DNA of 64,000 nt. Origin: Pseudomonadales bacterium. GTDB lineage: Bacteria; Pseudomonadota; Gammaproteobacteria; Pseudomonadales; Azotimanducaceae. The notes under the pieces were generated by a model. It saw only the letters and a list, made by a program, of their open reading frames with translations, had not been told where the DNA came from and ran no database searches. This document shows, piece by piece, positions 1-10,380 of this stretch. Numbering within the stretch: position 1 is the first letter of the stretch; each line of letters begins with the position of its first letter. The stretch is taken from positions 62,001 to 126,000 of the forward strand of contig JAHCAL010000001.1 of the NCBI GenBank assembly GCA_019634925.1, in the 5' to 3' direction. Both the position numbers and the translations under genes were made by a program.

Positions 1-39
1 TCTAGGCCCTTTGGGCGCCCTGTACCTGCGGTGGCAAGA

Positions 40-1611
40 CTACATGGGATGCTCGAGCGTCGGTACGAACTGCGGCTCGATCCGCGCGTCGGCCGCCGCC
101 TCGAACGCCGCGCCGACGCGCAAGAGCGTCGCTTCGCCGAGCGGCACGCCGATGAACGACACCGCGATCGGCAGGCCGTGCACGGCGCCGGCCGGGACGA
201 TCACGGATGGCAGTCCAGAGACCGCGGCGAGCGAGGAGCTGCCGACCTGGAAGCGGTCCCCGGCGACCCAGTCGGTTTTCCAGGCCGGGCCGTTGCTGAT
301 GCTGACGAGCGCATCCAGCTTCAGGTCGGCGAACAGCGCTTCGAGTTCGGCGCGCAGGCGCCGCGGCCCTGCCTCGAGCGCGGCGCGGTAGCCCGGATCG
401 TCGAGGCTGGGGGTCGCCGCGGCGGCGCGGAACGTCTCCTGCCCGAAGATCCGCAGGACCCGGTCGGCATGTGTTTCGTTCCACTCGATCAGCCGCGCCA
501 GCGTGTTGCGATCCGCTGGCAGGGTCGTGTTGGCGAGATAGGCATCGAGCCCGTGGTGGAACTCGTGGAGCAGCACCTGGTACTCGGCGGTGAAGATCGC
601 CGGGTCCGGGCGCCAGTCGATGGGTTGTACGAGCGTCGCGCCGAGTGCCGCGAGTTGGGCGATGGCCTGGTCCAGTAGCGCGTCCACGGCCGGCAACTCG
701 CCGGCGCCGTAGTAGTTGCGGTAGACGCCGATGCGCAGCCCCTCGAGGCGGCCCGGCGTCGCCGCCTCGACCAGCGTGCCGGGTGCCACGTCGAATACGA
801 GGCTCGCGGGGTCCGCCGGGTCCGCTCCGAGCAGCACCTCGTGCAGGAGTGCTGCGTCCGCCACCGTGCGCGCCATCGGACCGGCGGTGTCCTGGCTGTG
901 CGCGATGGGAATGATCCCGCGGCGGCTCACGGTACCGAGGGTCGGCTTGATGCCGACGATGCCGTTGATGCCGGCCGGGCAGGCGATCGAGCCGTCCGTC
1001 TCCGTGCCGACCGCGAGCGGCGCCAGGCGCGCGGCGACCGCCACCGCCGAGCCGCTGGACGAACCGCACGGATTGCGGTCCAGCACGTAGGGGTTCCGGG
1101 TCTGGCCGCCGAGGCTGCTCCAGCCGCTCGTGGAGGCGTCGCCGCGGAAGTTCGCCCACTCACTCAGGTTGGTCTTGCCGAGGATCACCGCACCGGCGGC
1201 GCGCAGCTGTGCGACCAGCTGGGCGTCGTTCGCCGGGCGGTGGTCGGCGAGTGCCAGCGACCCGGCCGTCGTCGGCATGCGGTCGCCGGTGTCGATGTTG
1301 TCCTTCACCAGCACCGGCAGCCCGTGCAGGGCGCCCGGCGGCGCACCCGCGGCATGCTGACGATCGAGCGCACGGGCGATCTCCAGCGCATCGGGGTTGA
1401 TGGTGAGTACGGCGTTCAGGCGTGGACCGGCCTGGTCGAGCTGCTCGATGCGCGCCAGGAAGGCGAGCGTCACCGATTCCGCGGTGAGTTCGCCGGCGGT
1501 GAGCGCGGCGCGCAGTTCGACGGCGGTACGTTCGGTGGGGTCGGCCGTGGCAGCCGTGGCGGCCACCGCACCAAGTGCGAGCAGGGCGATACAAAGCCGG
1601 AGAGGAGGCAT
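40..1611 (-). CDS. amidase-signature hydrolase, exported
   Basis: A 523-residue protein of the amidase signature family, which hydrolyses C-N amide bonds with a Ser-cisSer-Lys triad. The triad is visible as Lys103 (in LVKDNID), the cis-Ser at about 184 in a GSSSGSA loop, and the nucleophile Ser208 in GTETDGSI. The first 23 or so residues are a hydrophobic Ala/Leu stretch ending ATAADP, a probable Sec signal peptide, so the enzyme likely acts in the periplasm. That separates it from GatA, which is encoded at 48481-49962 and is cytosolic. It is transcribed away from the next gene and is not in an obvious operon. Substrate unknown: exported amidases of this family include aryl-amidases and peptide amidases. 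Family assignment is strong, substrate is not. Confidence 0.88.
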   Translation of the reverse strand: MPPLRLCIALLALGAVAATAATADPTERTAVELRAALTAGELTAESVTLAFLARIEQLDQAGPRLNAVLTINPDALEIARALDRQHAAGAPPGALHGLPVLVKDNIDTGDRMPTTAGSLALADHRPANDAQLVAQLRAAGAVILGKTNLSEWANFRGDASTSGWSSLGGQTRNPYVLDRNPCGSSSGSAVAVAARLAPLAVGTETDGSIACPAGINGIVGIKPTLGTVSRRGIIPIAHSQDTAGPMARTVADAALLHEVLLGADPADPASLVFDVAPGTLVEAATPGRLEGLRIGVYRNYYGAGELPAVDALLDQAIAQLAALGATLVQPIDWRPDPAIFTAEYQVLLHEFHHGLDAYLANTTLPADRNTLARLIEWNETHADRVLRIFGQETFRAAAATPSLDDPGYRAALEAGPRRLRAELEALFADLKLDALVSISNGPAWKTDWVAGDRFQVGSSSLAAVSGLPSVIVPAGAVHGLPIAVSFIGVPLGEATLLRVGAAFEAAADARIEPQFVPTLEHPM

Positions 1612-1755
1612 GTGCTGTTCCGGGCGCGGCGCCGCGCGGGCGGCGGGTTCACGAAGTCTGACCCAATTCCAGGTGCCCGGGTTCGATTTCGCGTTCCGGA
1701 CGCTGGCACAATCGGGGCATTGACTGTCGATCCGTGAGCAGAAGGAATCCGTGGT

Positions 1756-2667
1756 ATGTCCGTCGTCGGAATTTCAACGCCCCAGCGCATTGCCCTGATC
1801 GGTCCGGGCGCCATCGGCTGCTGTCTTGCTGCCGCTCTGGCGGACAACGGGCACGAAGTTCTCATCGGCGCACGGCAGCCGTTCGAGCGGCTGGTGATCG
1901 AAGGGGATCTCGCACGCGATCTGCCCGTGCGCTGTGCAGCCGCGCCTTCGGAACTGGCGGGCGCGGACCTCGTGGTGCTCGCCACCAAGGCGCACCAGAC
2001 CATGGGCGCGGCCGACTGGCTGGTTGCGGCGGCGGCCGGCGGGGCGCCGATCCTCGTCGCGCAGAACGGCGTCGATCACCGCGCGCGGATCGCTGCGATT
2101 CTCGGCGCGCACGTCGGGGCTGCGAGCGTGGTGCCGGCGGTCGTCTACCTGCCCGCGCACCGCGCTGCACCCGGCCGGGCGGTACTGGAAGGCCGTGCCG
2201 CGCTCACGCTGCCGCGTGATACCGGCGGGGAGGCCTTCGCAGCCGCCTTCGCGGACAGTTTCGTGCGGGTCGACCTGGTCGACGACTGGCTCACCGCCGC
2301 CTGGACCAAGCTCCTGATGAACGCCGCGTCCGGCGCGATCACGGCGCTGCTCGGCCGTCCGATCAGCGTGCTCGCCGACCCGGAGGCGGCCGCGCTCGCC
2401 CGAGACCTGATGCGCGAGGCGATTGCCGTCGGTCGCGCCGAGGGTGCGGGCTTTGCCGACGACGCGGCCGAGCGCATCGTCGCTGCAATGGTCAAGCACG
2501 CCGGCCACCACTACCCGTCGATCACCCAGGATCGTCGCGCGGGGCTGCCCACCGAGTGGCAGGCGCGCAACGAGGTGATCGTGAGGCTGGCCGGGAAACA
2601 CGGTATCGACGTGCCGCTCAACCGGGCGCTGACTACCCTGCTGCGGTTGGGTGAGCCATCGGTATGA
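1756..2667 (+). CDS. panE: 2-dehydropantoate 2-reductase (ketopantoate reductase)
   Basis: A 303-residue ApbA/PanE-family NADPH-dependent reductase that converts ketopantoate to pantoate in pantothenate/CoA synthesis. The N-terminal Rossmann motif GPGAIG lies at residues 16-21. The C-terminal helical domain carries the expected lysine in AAWTKLLMN and the SITQD...TEW segment that matches the family's substrate-binding region. The ATG at 1756 is preceded at a suitable distance by AGAAGGA (1740-1746), so this start is preferred. It converges with folB. Some ApbA-family members act on other 2-oxoacids, so the exact substrate is inferred from family resemblance. Confidence 0.85.
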   Translation: MSVVGISTPQRIALIGPGAIGCCLAAALADNGHEVLIGARQPFERLVIEGDLARDLPVRCAAAPSELAGADLVVLATKAHQTMGAADWLVAAAAGGAPILVAQNGVDHRARIAAILGAHVGAASVVPAVVYLPAHRAAPGRAVLEGRAALTLPRDTGGEAFAAAFADSFVRVDLVDDWLTAAWTKLLMNAASGAITALLGRPISVLADPEAAALARDLMREAIAVGRAEGAGFADDAAERIVAAMVKHAGHHYPSITQDRRAGLPTEWQARNEVIVRLAGKHGIDVPLNRALTTLLRLGEPSV

Positions 2668-2693
2668 GTGACTGAAACGAGGTTACCTCCGTC

Positions 2694-3062
2694 TCACCCG
2701 CCAGGCGTCGCACGCCGCCGCCGCTCGATGCTCACCCCGACGCTTTCCGCATCGGCGAGCGCGTCGGGCTTTTCGACCTCCACGCGCACCCTGTCGCAGG
2801 CGAATTCCGCGAGCAGCAGCGCCGCGATATGCTCGGCGAGCGTCTCGGCGAGCTGGAACTGGCCGTTGCGGGTGAGCGCGGTCACGCGCTCGGCGGCGCG
2901 TGCGTAGTCGACCGCCTTGCCGATGTCTTCCGACTCCGCCGCCGCCCGGGTGTCGGTCGCCATGGCGAAACTGATGCGCACGGGCTGTGGGGTCACCCGC
3001 TCGTGCGGGTGAATACCGAGGATCGCCTGCACCACCAGGCGTCGCACGAATACGCTATCCAG
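2694..3062 (-). CDS. folB: dihydroneopterin aldolase, probable CTG start
   Basis: FolB cleaves 7,8-dihydroneopterin to hydroxymethyl-dihydropterin and glycolaldehyde in folate synthesis. Family landmarks are present: HPHER near residue 20 with the conserved Glu, a VDYARA segment, and VEKPDAL with the catalytic Lys. Starting at the first GTG (3047) would cut off the usual first strand. Reading five codons further upstream gives LDSVFVRR, which matches the family N-terminus (D-x-V-F-[IV]-R-x-L). The codon there is CTG at 3062-3060, preceded by GGGAGGA with about five bases of spacing. This start overlaps the end of tsaD by 8 bases, consistent with translational coupling. The plsY gene often found between these two is absent. 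The protein has about 122 residues, the normal FolB length. Confidence 0.85.
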   Translation of the reverse strand: MDSVFVRRLVVQAILGIHPHERVTPQPVRISFAMATDTRAAAESEDIGKAVDYARAAERVTALTRNGQFQLAETLAEHIAALLLAEFACDRVRVEVEKPDALADAESVGVSIERRRRATPGG

Positions 3063-4107
3063 GGAGTCCTCCCGCGCGGTCGGCCGCGTCGTCCGGTGGT
3101 TCGAGTTCGGTCATGGGCCAGCGTGCGCGGATCGCGATCGCCAGCGGCTCGCGCTCGCCGCGCAGCAGGCGCTGGCAGCCGGCGTAGGCGATCATCGCGC
3201 CGTTGTCGGTGCAGAGCCTCGGCGGCGCGTAGTGCACGGTCGCATCGAGGTCGTGTTCGAGCCGCGCGCGCAGGCGCAGGTTCGCACTCACCCCGCCGGC
3301 CATGACCAGGTGGCGCACGCCGGTCTGCTCCACCGCGCGCCGGCACTTGATGAACAGCGTGTCCACCACTGCGTCCTCGAACGCGCGCGCGACGTCGGCG
3401 CGGTCCTGGTCCGTGAGCGGCTGCTGTTCGGCGATGCTCGCGATGGTATTGAGCGTGAAGGTCTTGAGCCCGCTGAAGCTGAAGTCGAGCCCGGGGCGGT
3501 CGGTCATCGGGCGCGGGAAGCGGAACCGGCCGGATCTGCCGGACTCGGCGCAGCGGGCGATCGCCGGGCCGCCGGGGAAGCCGAGCCCGAGCATCTTGGC
3601 CGCCTTGTCGAACGCTTCGCCGGCGGCATCGTCGACCGATTCGCCGAGCAGTTCGTACTCGCCGAGCCCGTTGACCAGCACGAGCTGGGTGTGGCCGCCG
3701 GAGACCAGCAGCGCCACGAACGGCAACGGCGGCTGCGCCTCGCCGAGCAGGGGTGCGAGCAGGTGCGCCTCCATGTGGTGCACGCCGATGGCCGGGATGT
3801 CGAGGCTCCAGGCGAGCGCGCGGCCGAACGTGGCGCCGACCAGCAGCGCGCCCATGAGGCCGGGGCCGGCCGTATAGGCGACGCCGTCGAGGTCGTCGAG
3901 CGAGCGGCCGGCGCGGGCCAGCACCTCGCGGGTCAGCGGCACAATCTTGCGTACGTGGTCGCGCGAAGCGAGTTCCGGGACCACGCCGCCGTACAGCGCA
4001 TGCAACTCCACCTGGCTGTGCAGCACGTCGGCGAGCAGGCCGGCCGTGGAGTCGTACAGCGCCAGGCCAGTTTCGTCGCAGGAGGTTTCGATGCCGAGGA
4101 CGAGCAT
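3055..4107 (-). CDS. tsaD: tRNA N6-threonylcarbamoyladenosine synthase subunit TsaD
   Basis: A 350-residue cytosolic protein that transfers the threonylcarbamoyl group onto A37 of ANN-decoding tRNAs, working with TsaB, TsaE and TsaC. The start GIETSCDET is the ASKHA phosphate-binding motif, and HHMEAH (His111, His115) holds the metal. [10 protein letters not shown] near the C-terminus is also family-typical. The length is normal (about 340). It is divergent from rpsU, the arrangement usual in Gammaproteobacteria. Its 3' end overlaps the probable folB start, so the two are likely one transcript. Confidence 0.97.
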   Translation of the reverse strand: MLVLGIETSCDETGLALYDSTAGLLADVLHSQVELHALYGGVVPELASRDHVRKIVPLTREVLARAGRSLDDLDGVAYTAGPGLMGALLVGATFGRALAWSLDIPAIGVHHMEAHLLAPLLGEAQPPLPFVALLVSGGHTQLVLVNGLGEYELLGESVDDAAGEAFDKAAKMLGLGFPGGPAIARCAESGRSGRFRFPRPMTDRPGLDFSFSGLKTFTLNTIASIAEQQPLTDQDRADVARAFEDAVVDTLFIKCRRAVEQTGVRHLVMAGGVSANLRLRARLEHDLDATVHYAPPRLCTDNGAMIAYAGCQRLLRGEREPLAIAIRARWPMTELEPPDDAADRAGGLPG

Positions 4108-4151
4108 GGTGCCGGCATCTTAACGCCCGTGAGGTGGGCCGCAATCACCTT

Positions 4152-4180
4152 TTGCAAAGCCTCTTGATTGCCATTAGAAT
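4152..4180 (+). promoter_or_regulatory. sigma70-type promoter for rpsU
   Basis: TTGCAA (4152-4157) and TAGAAT (4175-4180) are separated by exactly 17 bases, 42 bases before the rpsU ATG. It sits in the intergenic space divergent from tsaD. It is the likely main promoter of the rpsU-yqeY part of the macromolecular-synthesis operon. Based on consensus match only. Confidence 0.65.
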
Positions 4181-4222
4181 TTGCGGCCTTTTTGACAGCC
4201 CGAACAGGATTGGCCCGACTCC

Positions 4223-4438
4223 ATGCCCAATGTAAAGGTTAAAGAGAACGAACCCTTCGACGTTGCCCTGCGCCGTTTCAAGCGCTCCTGCGAAAAGGCA
4301 GGTGTGCTGTCGGAAGTGCGCCGCCGCGAGTTCTACGAAAAGCCGACGTCCGTGCGCAAGCGCAAGGCGGCGGCTGCCGTGAAGCGCCACGCCAAGAAGC
4401 TGCAACGGGAAGCGCGCCGGTTCGAAAAAGCCTTCTGA
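4223..4438 (+). CDS. rpsU: 30S ribosomal protein bS21
   Basis: A 71-residue, very Arg/Lys-rich protein starting [13 protein letters not shown], the canonical bS21 N-terminus, followed by [13 protein letters not shown]. bS21 binds near the anti-Shine-Dalgarno end of 16S rRNA and helps initiation. It is the first gene of the operon with yqeY, dnaG and rpoD downstream. A strong promoter lies just upstream, and a hairpin after the stop probably reduces read-through into the downstream genes. Confidence 0.98.
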   Translation: MPNVKVKENEPFDVALRRFKRSCEKAGVLSEVRRREFYEKPTSVRKRKAAAAVKRHAKKLQREARRFEKAF

Positions 4439-4454
4439 GGGCCGATCCGATGCC

Positions 4455-4478
4455 GCAGCTTCCGCCCCCGGAAGCTGC
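4455..4478 (+). terminator. intercistronic hairpin after rpsU
   Basis: A perfect 10-bp stem (GCAGCTTCCG with CGGAAGCTGC) closed by a CCCC loop, 16 bases after the rpsU stop. No U-run follows, so this is better seen as a leaky attenuator or an RNA processing/protection hairpin than a full terminator. In Escherichia coli the rpsU-dnaG junction carries a comparable internal terminator and an RNase E site, which lets bS21 be made in excess over primase. Confidence 0.55.
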
Positions 4479-4514
4479 CTGTTCCCTGCCCGATCGGACG
4501 ATACGGGGGTAACC

Positions 4515-4964
4515 GTGTCCGAACTAAAGCAACAGATCAGCAACGCGACCAAGGACGCCATGCGGGCCCGTGACAAGGCGCGCCTCGGTGCTTTGCGCCT
4601 GATCAGTGCCGACATCCAGCGCCTCGAGGTCGACACCCGCAAGGTGCTGACCGACGACGACATCCAGGGCGTGCTGAACCGCATGCTGAAGCAGCGGCAG
4701 GATTCCCTCCAGCAGTACGAATCCGCCGGCCGCGAAGACCTGGCCGCGACGGAACGCCACGAGATCGCGGTGATCCGCGAGTTCATGCCCGAACCGCTCT
4801 CCGACGCGCAGATCGATGCCGAGATCGAGGCCGCCGTCGCCGCGACCGGCGCGAGTTCCATGAAGGACATGGGTGCGCTGATGGGCGTGCTGCGGCCGAA
4901 ACTGCTCGGCCGGGCCGACATGGGCGCGGTCAGCGCGCGCGTCAAGGCGCGGCTGGCCGGCTGA
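4515..4964 (+). CDS. GatB/YqeY domain protein
   Basis: A 149-residue GatB/YqeY-domain protein. The family resembles the tail domain of GatB, which contacts tRNA, but its own role is not established. Typical features are the ALRLISADIQ helix, the ERHEIAVIREFMPEPLSD segment, and a C-terminal GALMGVLRPKLLGRADMGAVSARVKARL block. The start is GTG at 4515 with a G-rich Shine-Dalgarno about six bases upstream. It lies between rpsU and dnaG as in many Gammaproteobacteria. Confidence 0.9.
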   Translation: MSELKQQISNATKDAMRARDKARLGALRLISADIQRLEVDTRKVLTDDDIQGVLNRMLKQRQDSLQQYESAGREDLAATERHEIAVIREFMPEPLSDAQIDAEIEAAVAATGASSMKDMGALMGVLRPKLLGRADMGAVSARVKARLAG

Positions 4965-4978
4965 CCGAACCGTCGTAA

Positions 4979-6418
4979 GTGCCAATGCTCGTACCGGTGA
5001 TCCTGGCCGGCGGCGTTGGGTCCCGACTCTGGCCGCTTTCCCGCGAGTACTATCCCAAGCAGTTCCACGCTCTGTTCGGCACTGATTCGCTGCTGCAGAG
5101 CACCCTGCGCCGTGCGGCGCGGGTCACGGTGGAACGACCGGTGATCGTCTGCAACGAGGAGCACCGCTTCCTGGTGGCCGAGCAGTGTCGCTCGGCGGGC
5201 CTGCCGTGGCGGCGCATCATCCTGGAAGCCGCCGGGCGGAATACCGCGCCTGCGATCGCGCTGGCCGCGCTCGACGTCTGCGCGGTCGCCGAGAACGCGC
5301 TGCTGCTGGTGCTGCCCTCCGATCACCTGATCACCGATCTCGACGCGTTTGCCGAGGCCGTCGGCCGCGCCGCGCTCGCCGCGAGCGAAGGCGGGCTCGT
5401 CACGTTCGGCATCCGGCCCACGGCGCCGGAGACCGGCTACGGCTACATCCGCGTTGCCGGCCCCACATCGGGTGGTCCCGCCACGGGCGGCGCGGCGCCA
5501 GACGAGCCCGTGGCCCCGGTCCGGCAGTTCGTCGAAAAACCCGACGCCGCCACCGCGGCCGAGTACCTCGCGAGCGGCGAGTACCTCTGGAACAGCGGCA
5601 TGTTCGTATTCGGCGCGCGCGCGTTCCTGGACGAACTCGCGCGTTTCGAGCCGGCCATGCTGGATCACGTGCGCCGCGCGCACGCCGAAGGCGCGGTCGA
5701 TCTCGATTTCTTCCGCCCCGGCAGGGCGTTCCTCGACAGCCCGGCCAAATCGGTCGACTACGCGGTGATGGAACGCACGGCCCGCGCCCTGGTGGTGCAG
5801 GCCGCGTTCGACTGGAGCGACGTCGGCTCGTGGTCGGCGATCTGGCAGGTGTCGGCGCGCGACGGTGACGGCAACCACCTGGCCGGCGACGTGATCGCGG
5901 TCGACACCCACGATGCCTACGTGCTCGCCCAGCACCGGCTGGTCGGCACGCTGGGCGTGAACAACCTGGTGGTAGTGGAAACCTCGGACGCGGTGCTGGT
6001 CGCGGACCGGGACCGCGTGCAGGACGTGCGCGCGATCGTCGAGCAACTGAAGTCGACCGGACGCGGCGAAACCCAGAGCCACCGGGAGGTTTTCCGCCCC
6101 TGGGGCAGCTACGAGGGCGTACAGGACGGCGAGCGCTACCAGGTCAAGCGCATCAAGGTGAAGCCGGGCGAACGGCTCTCGCTGCAGCTGCACCACCATC
6201 GTTCGGAACACTGGATCGTCGTCCGCGGCACGGCGGAAGTGACCCGGGGCGAGGAGACGTTCACCCTCGCCGAGAACGAGAGCACGTACATCCCGCTCGG
6301 CGTGAAGCACCGGCTCGCCAATCCCGGCAAGCTGGTGCTGGAGCTGATCGAGGTGCAGGTCGGCCCGTACCTGGGTGAGGACGACATCGTGCGCTTCGAG
6401 GACCAGTACGGGCGCTGA
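4979..6418 (+). CDS. manC: mannose-1-phosphate guanylyltransferase / mannose-6-phosphate isomerase
   Basis: A bifunctional 479-residue enzyme of the ManC/AlgA/CpsB type that makes GDP-mannose. Residues 1 to about 290 form the nucleotidyltransferase domain, with the signature GGVGSRLWPLSREYYPKQF, LPSDH and FVEKPDAA. Residues about 355-479 form the cupin type II isomerase domain with HHHRSEHW and a C-terminal VGPYLGEDDIVRFEDQYGR block. The start could be the GTG at 4979 or the ATG at 4985; neither has a strong ribosome site. It sits between yqeY and dnaG, which are normally adjacent. It may supply GDP-mannose (or GDP-fucose/rhamnose precursors) to the polysaccharide locus about 9 kb away. Confidence 0.95.
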   Translation: MPMLVPVILAGGVGSRLWPLSREYYPKQFHALFGTDSLLQSTLRRAARVTVERPVIVCNEEHRFLVAEQCRSAGLPWRRIILEAAGRNTAPAIALAALDVCAVAENALLLVLPSDHLITDLDAFAEAVGRAALAASEGGLVTFGIRPTAPETGYGYIRVAGPTSGGPATGGAAPDEPVAPVRQFVEKPDAATAAEYLASGEYLWNSGMFVFGARAFLDELARFEPAMLDHVRRAHAEGAVDLDFFRPGRAFLDSPAKSVDYAVMERTARALVVQAAFDWSDVGSWSAIWQVSARDGDGNHLAGDVIAVDTHDAYVLAQHRLVGTLGVNNLVVVETSDAVLVADRDRVQDVRAIVEQLKSTGRGETQSHREVFRPWGSYEGVQDGERYQVKRIKVKPGERLSLQLHHHRSEHWIVVRGTAEVTRGEETFTLAENESTYIPLGVKHRLANPGKLVLELIEVQVGPYLGEDDIVRFEDQYGR

Positions 6419-6482
6419 GCGGGCGCGCCACCAGCGCAGGCGCCGGCGCGGCAGCCGCCGCGTCCGGTCCACCAGCGCGCTG

Positions 6483-6491
6483 TGCTAGAGT
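6483..6491 (+). promoter_or_regulatory. possible extended -10 element before dnaG
   Basis: TGC followed by TAGAGT ends 9 bases before the dnaG ATG. If used, transcription would start within a few bases of the ATG, giving a nearly leaderless dnaG message. There is no good Shine-Dalgarno before that ATG, which fits. No clear -35 is visible, so this is weak. Confidence 0.3.
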
Positions 6492-6500
6492 CAGCCGCAT

Positions 6501-8279
6501 ATGGCCGGGCGCATCCCACAGGACTTCATCAACGACCTGCTCGCGCGGATCGACATCGTCGACGTGATCGACGGGCGCGTCGCGCTCAAGAAAGCCGGCA
6601 AGAACTACCAGGGCCTGTGCCCGTTCCACAGCGAGAAGACGGCGTCGTTCTCGGTCGCCCCGGACAAGCAGTTCTATCACTGCTTCGGCTGCGGGGCGAG
6701 CGGCACGGCGCTCACGTTCCTGATGGAATTCGACCGGCTCGAGTTCGTCGAGGCGGTCGAGGCGCTGGCGCGCATCGCGGGCGTGGAAGTGCCCCGGGAG
6801 GGCGGCGGGCGGCGCGAGACCGACGACCAGCGCGCGCTGTTCGATGCGCTGCAGCGCGCCGAGGCGCATTTCCGGGAAGCGCTCAAGGGCGCAGCCGAGG
6901 CCATCGCCTACCTGCGCAAGCGCGGCGTGGCTGGCGTCGTGGCGCGCGACTTCGGCATCGGCTTCGCCGCGGACGCCTGGGACGGCCTGCGCAAGGCGCT
7001 TTCGGCCGTGCCGGAAGCGACCTTGGTCGAGGCGGGGCTCCTGATCAGGAACGACTCGGGCCGGGTCTATGACCGCTTCCGCGGCAGGATCATGTTCCCG
7101 ATCCGCGACACACGCGGCCGGGTGATCGGCTTCGGCGGCCGGGTCATGGGCCAGGGCGACGGGCCGAAATACCTGAACTCGCCGGAAACGCCGGTGTTCC
7201 ACAAGGGCCGCGAGCTGTACGGCCTGTACGAGGCGCGTCGGGCGCTCCGCCAGATCGACCGGCTGCTGGTGGTGGAAGGCTACATGGACGTGGTGGCGCT
7301 GGCGCAGTCCGGCATCGCGAACGCGGTCGCGACCCTCGGCACCTCGGCGACGCCCGAACACTTCCAGAAGCTCTACCGCTACACCGAGGAAGTGGTCTGC
7401 TGCTTCGACGGCGACAACGCCGGCCGCCAGGCGGCCTGGCGGGCGCTCGAAAGTGCGTTGCCGCAGCTCGGCGAAGGCCGCCAGCTCAAGTTCATGTTCC
7501 TGCCGGAAGGCGAGGATCCGGACAGCCTGGTGCGGGCCGAGGGTCGCGAGGCGTTCCTCGCGCGGGTCGCGGGCGCGCTGCCGGCCATCGAATATCTCTT
7601 CGACCGGCTCGCGGACGGCCTCGACCTCGCGAGCCTGGACGACCGCGCCCGGCTCGCGAGCCTCGCCATGCCGCACATCGAGCGCGTGCCGCCGGGATTC
7701 CTGAAGGACCTCATGCTCGGCCGTCTGCGCGCAGTGACCGGGCTCGAATCCCGCGCGGTGCCGCGTGCGCGTGGCGCGCCGGCCCGGCAACCCGGCCGGC
7801 CGGTCGCGGCCGGTGGCGCCAATCCGGACCCATCGAGCGCCCTGCAGCGCCCCGGCGGACGCCTGCAGGAACGCCTGCTCGGCTACCTGCTGCACAAACC
7901 GACCCTGCTGCTCGCCGTCGCGCCCGAATCGCGCGCCCGGCTCGCGGCGCACCCGGCGCCGGACCTGTTCGTCGAGGTGGCGCGGTATCTCGAGGGCAAT
8001 CCGGAAGCCGAGCCCGTCGAGATCCTCGGCCGCTGGTCGGGCACGGCCGCCCATGCGGTGCTGGTGCGCCTGCTGCAGGCGCCGCTCGCGCTCGACCAGC
8101 ACGCCTTGCAGGGCGAGTTCACCGACGGGGTGGAAAAGCTGATCGCCGGGCTCGCGCGCGAGGAACGCCGGCGGATCCTCGCGGAGATGCGCGAGGCGCC
8201 GAGTCGCGAGAAACTTGCCGAGTTCTGGTCGCGCCGGCGTGAGGCGGCCGGCCCCGGCAGCCCGGAAACCCTGGAATGA
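6501..8279 (+). CDS. dnaG: DNA primase
   Basis: A 592-residue primase that lays RNA primers at the replication fork with DnaB helicase. The N-terminal CHC2 zinc finger has Cys40, His43, Cys61 and Cys64. The central catalytic core contains the TOPRIM motifs: VVEGYMDVVAL near residue 260 and CCFDGDNAG near 300. The C-terminal part (from about 450) is the DnaB-binding region, after a Pro/Arg/Gly-rich linker near residues 415-445. It follows manC by 82 bases and precedes rpoD. Confidence 0.97.
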   Translation: MAGRIPQDFINDLLARIDIVDVIDGRVALKKAGKNYQGLCPFHSEKTASFSVAPDKQFYHCFGCGASGTALTFLMEFDRLEFVEAVEALARIAGVEVPREGGGRRETDDQRALFDALQRAEAHFREALKGAAEAIAYLRKRGVAGVVARDFGIGFAADAWDGLRKALSAVPEATLVEAGLLIRNDSGRVYDRFRGRIMFPIRDTRGRVIGFGGRVMGQGDGPKYLNSPETPVFHKGRELYGLYEARRALRQIDRLLVVEGYMDVVALAQSGIANAVATLGTSATPEHFQKLYRYTEEVVCCFDGDNAGRQAAWRALESALPQLGEGRQLKFMFLPEGEDPDSLVRAEGREAFLARVAGALPAIEYLFDRLADGLDLASLDDRARLASLAMPHIERVPPGFLKDLMLGRLRAVTGLESRAVPRARGAPARQPGRPVAAGGANPDPSSALQRPGGRLQERLLGYLLHKPTLLLAVAPESRARLAAHPAPDLFVEVARYLEGNPEAEPVEILGRWSGTAAHAVLVRLLQAPLALDQHALQGEFTDGVEKLIAGLAREERRRILAEMREAPSREKLAEFWSRRREAAGPGSPETLE

Positions 8280-8348
8280 ATGCACCGGCCACGCGCGCCG
8301 GCGGGTGTAGAGCGCAGGGCAGGGCGCCCGGGCAACTTCCCCGCGCCG

Positions 8349-8365
8349 GGCCGGTCTAACCGGCC
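8349..8365 (+). terminator. hairpin in the dnaG-rpoD gap
   Basis: GGCCGGT-CTA-ACCGGCC, a 7-bp stem with a 3-base loop, without a U-run. It lies about 70 bases after dnaG and 28 bases before the rpoD promoter. It is a candidate weak terminator or processing site that separates dnaG from rpoD expression. Confidence 0.35.
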
Positions 8366-8392
8366 ACACTTCGCTCGACCCGTCCACCGCGC

Positions 8393-8421
8393 TTGGTGGG
8401 CCGGGGTCCGATGGATATAAT
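8393..8421 (+). promoter_or_regulatory. sigma70 promoter for rpoD
   Basis: TTGGTG (8393-8398) and a consensus TATAAT (8416-8421) are separated by 17 bases, 63 bases before the rpoD ATG. The leader then starts with a C-rich/G-rich pair (GCCCC...GGGGGC, 8422-8441) that can form a small hairpin with a U-rich loop. It gives rpoD its own transcript independent of dnaG. Confidence 0.7.
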
Positions 8422-8484
8422 GCCCCGTTTTTTCTGGGGGCGCCCGCCCGGGTTCGCACTACTAGAGATCACTGTCGAGGTGAC

Positions 8485-10353
<1,869 letters not shown>

Positions 10354-10380
10354 GCTCCCCGGACCGGCTCGGGGTGGCTC

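Noticed and set aside
1696..1724. Possible sigma54 promoter (TGGCAC followed by GGGGCA) before panE
   Set aside because: The -12 element has two mismatches to TTGC and there is no activator context.
10355..10375. CCCCG...CGGGG hairpin after rpoD as terminator
   Set aside because: Only five base pairs with a large loop and no U-run; not distinguishable from chance at this GC content.
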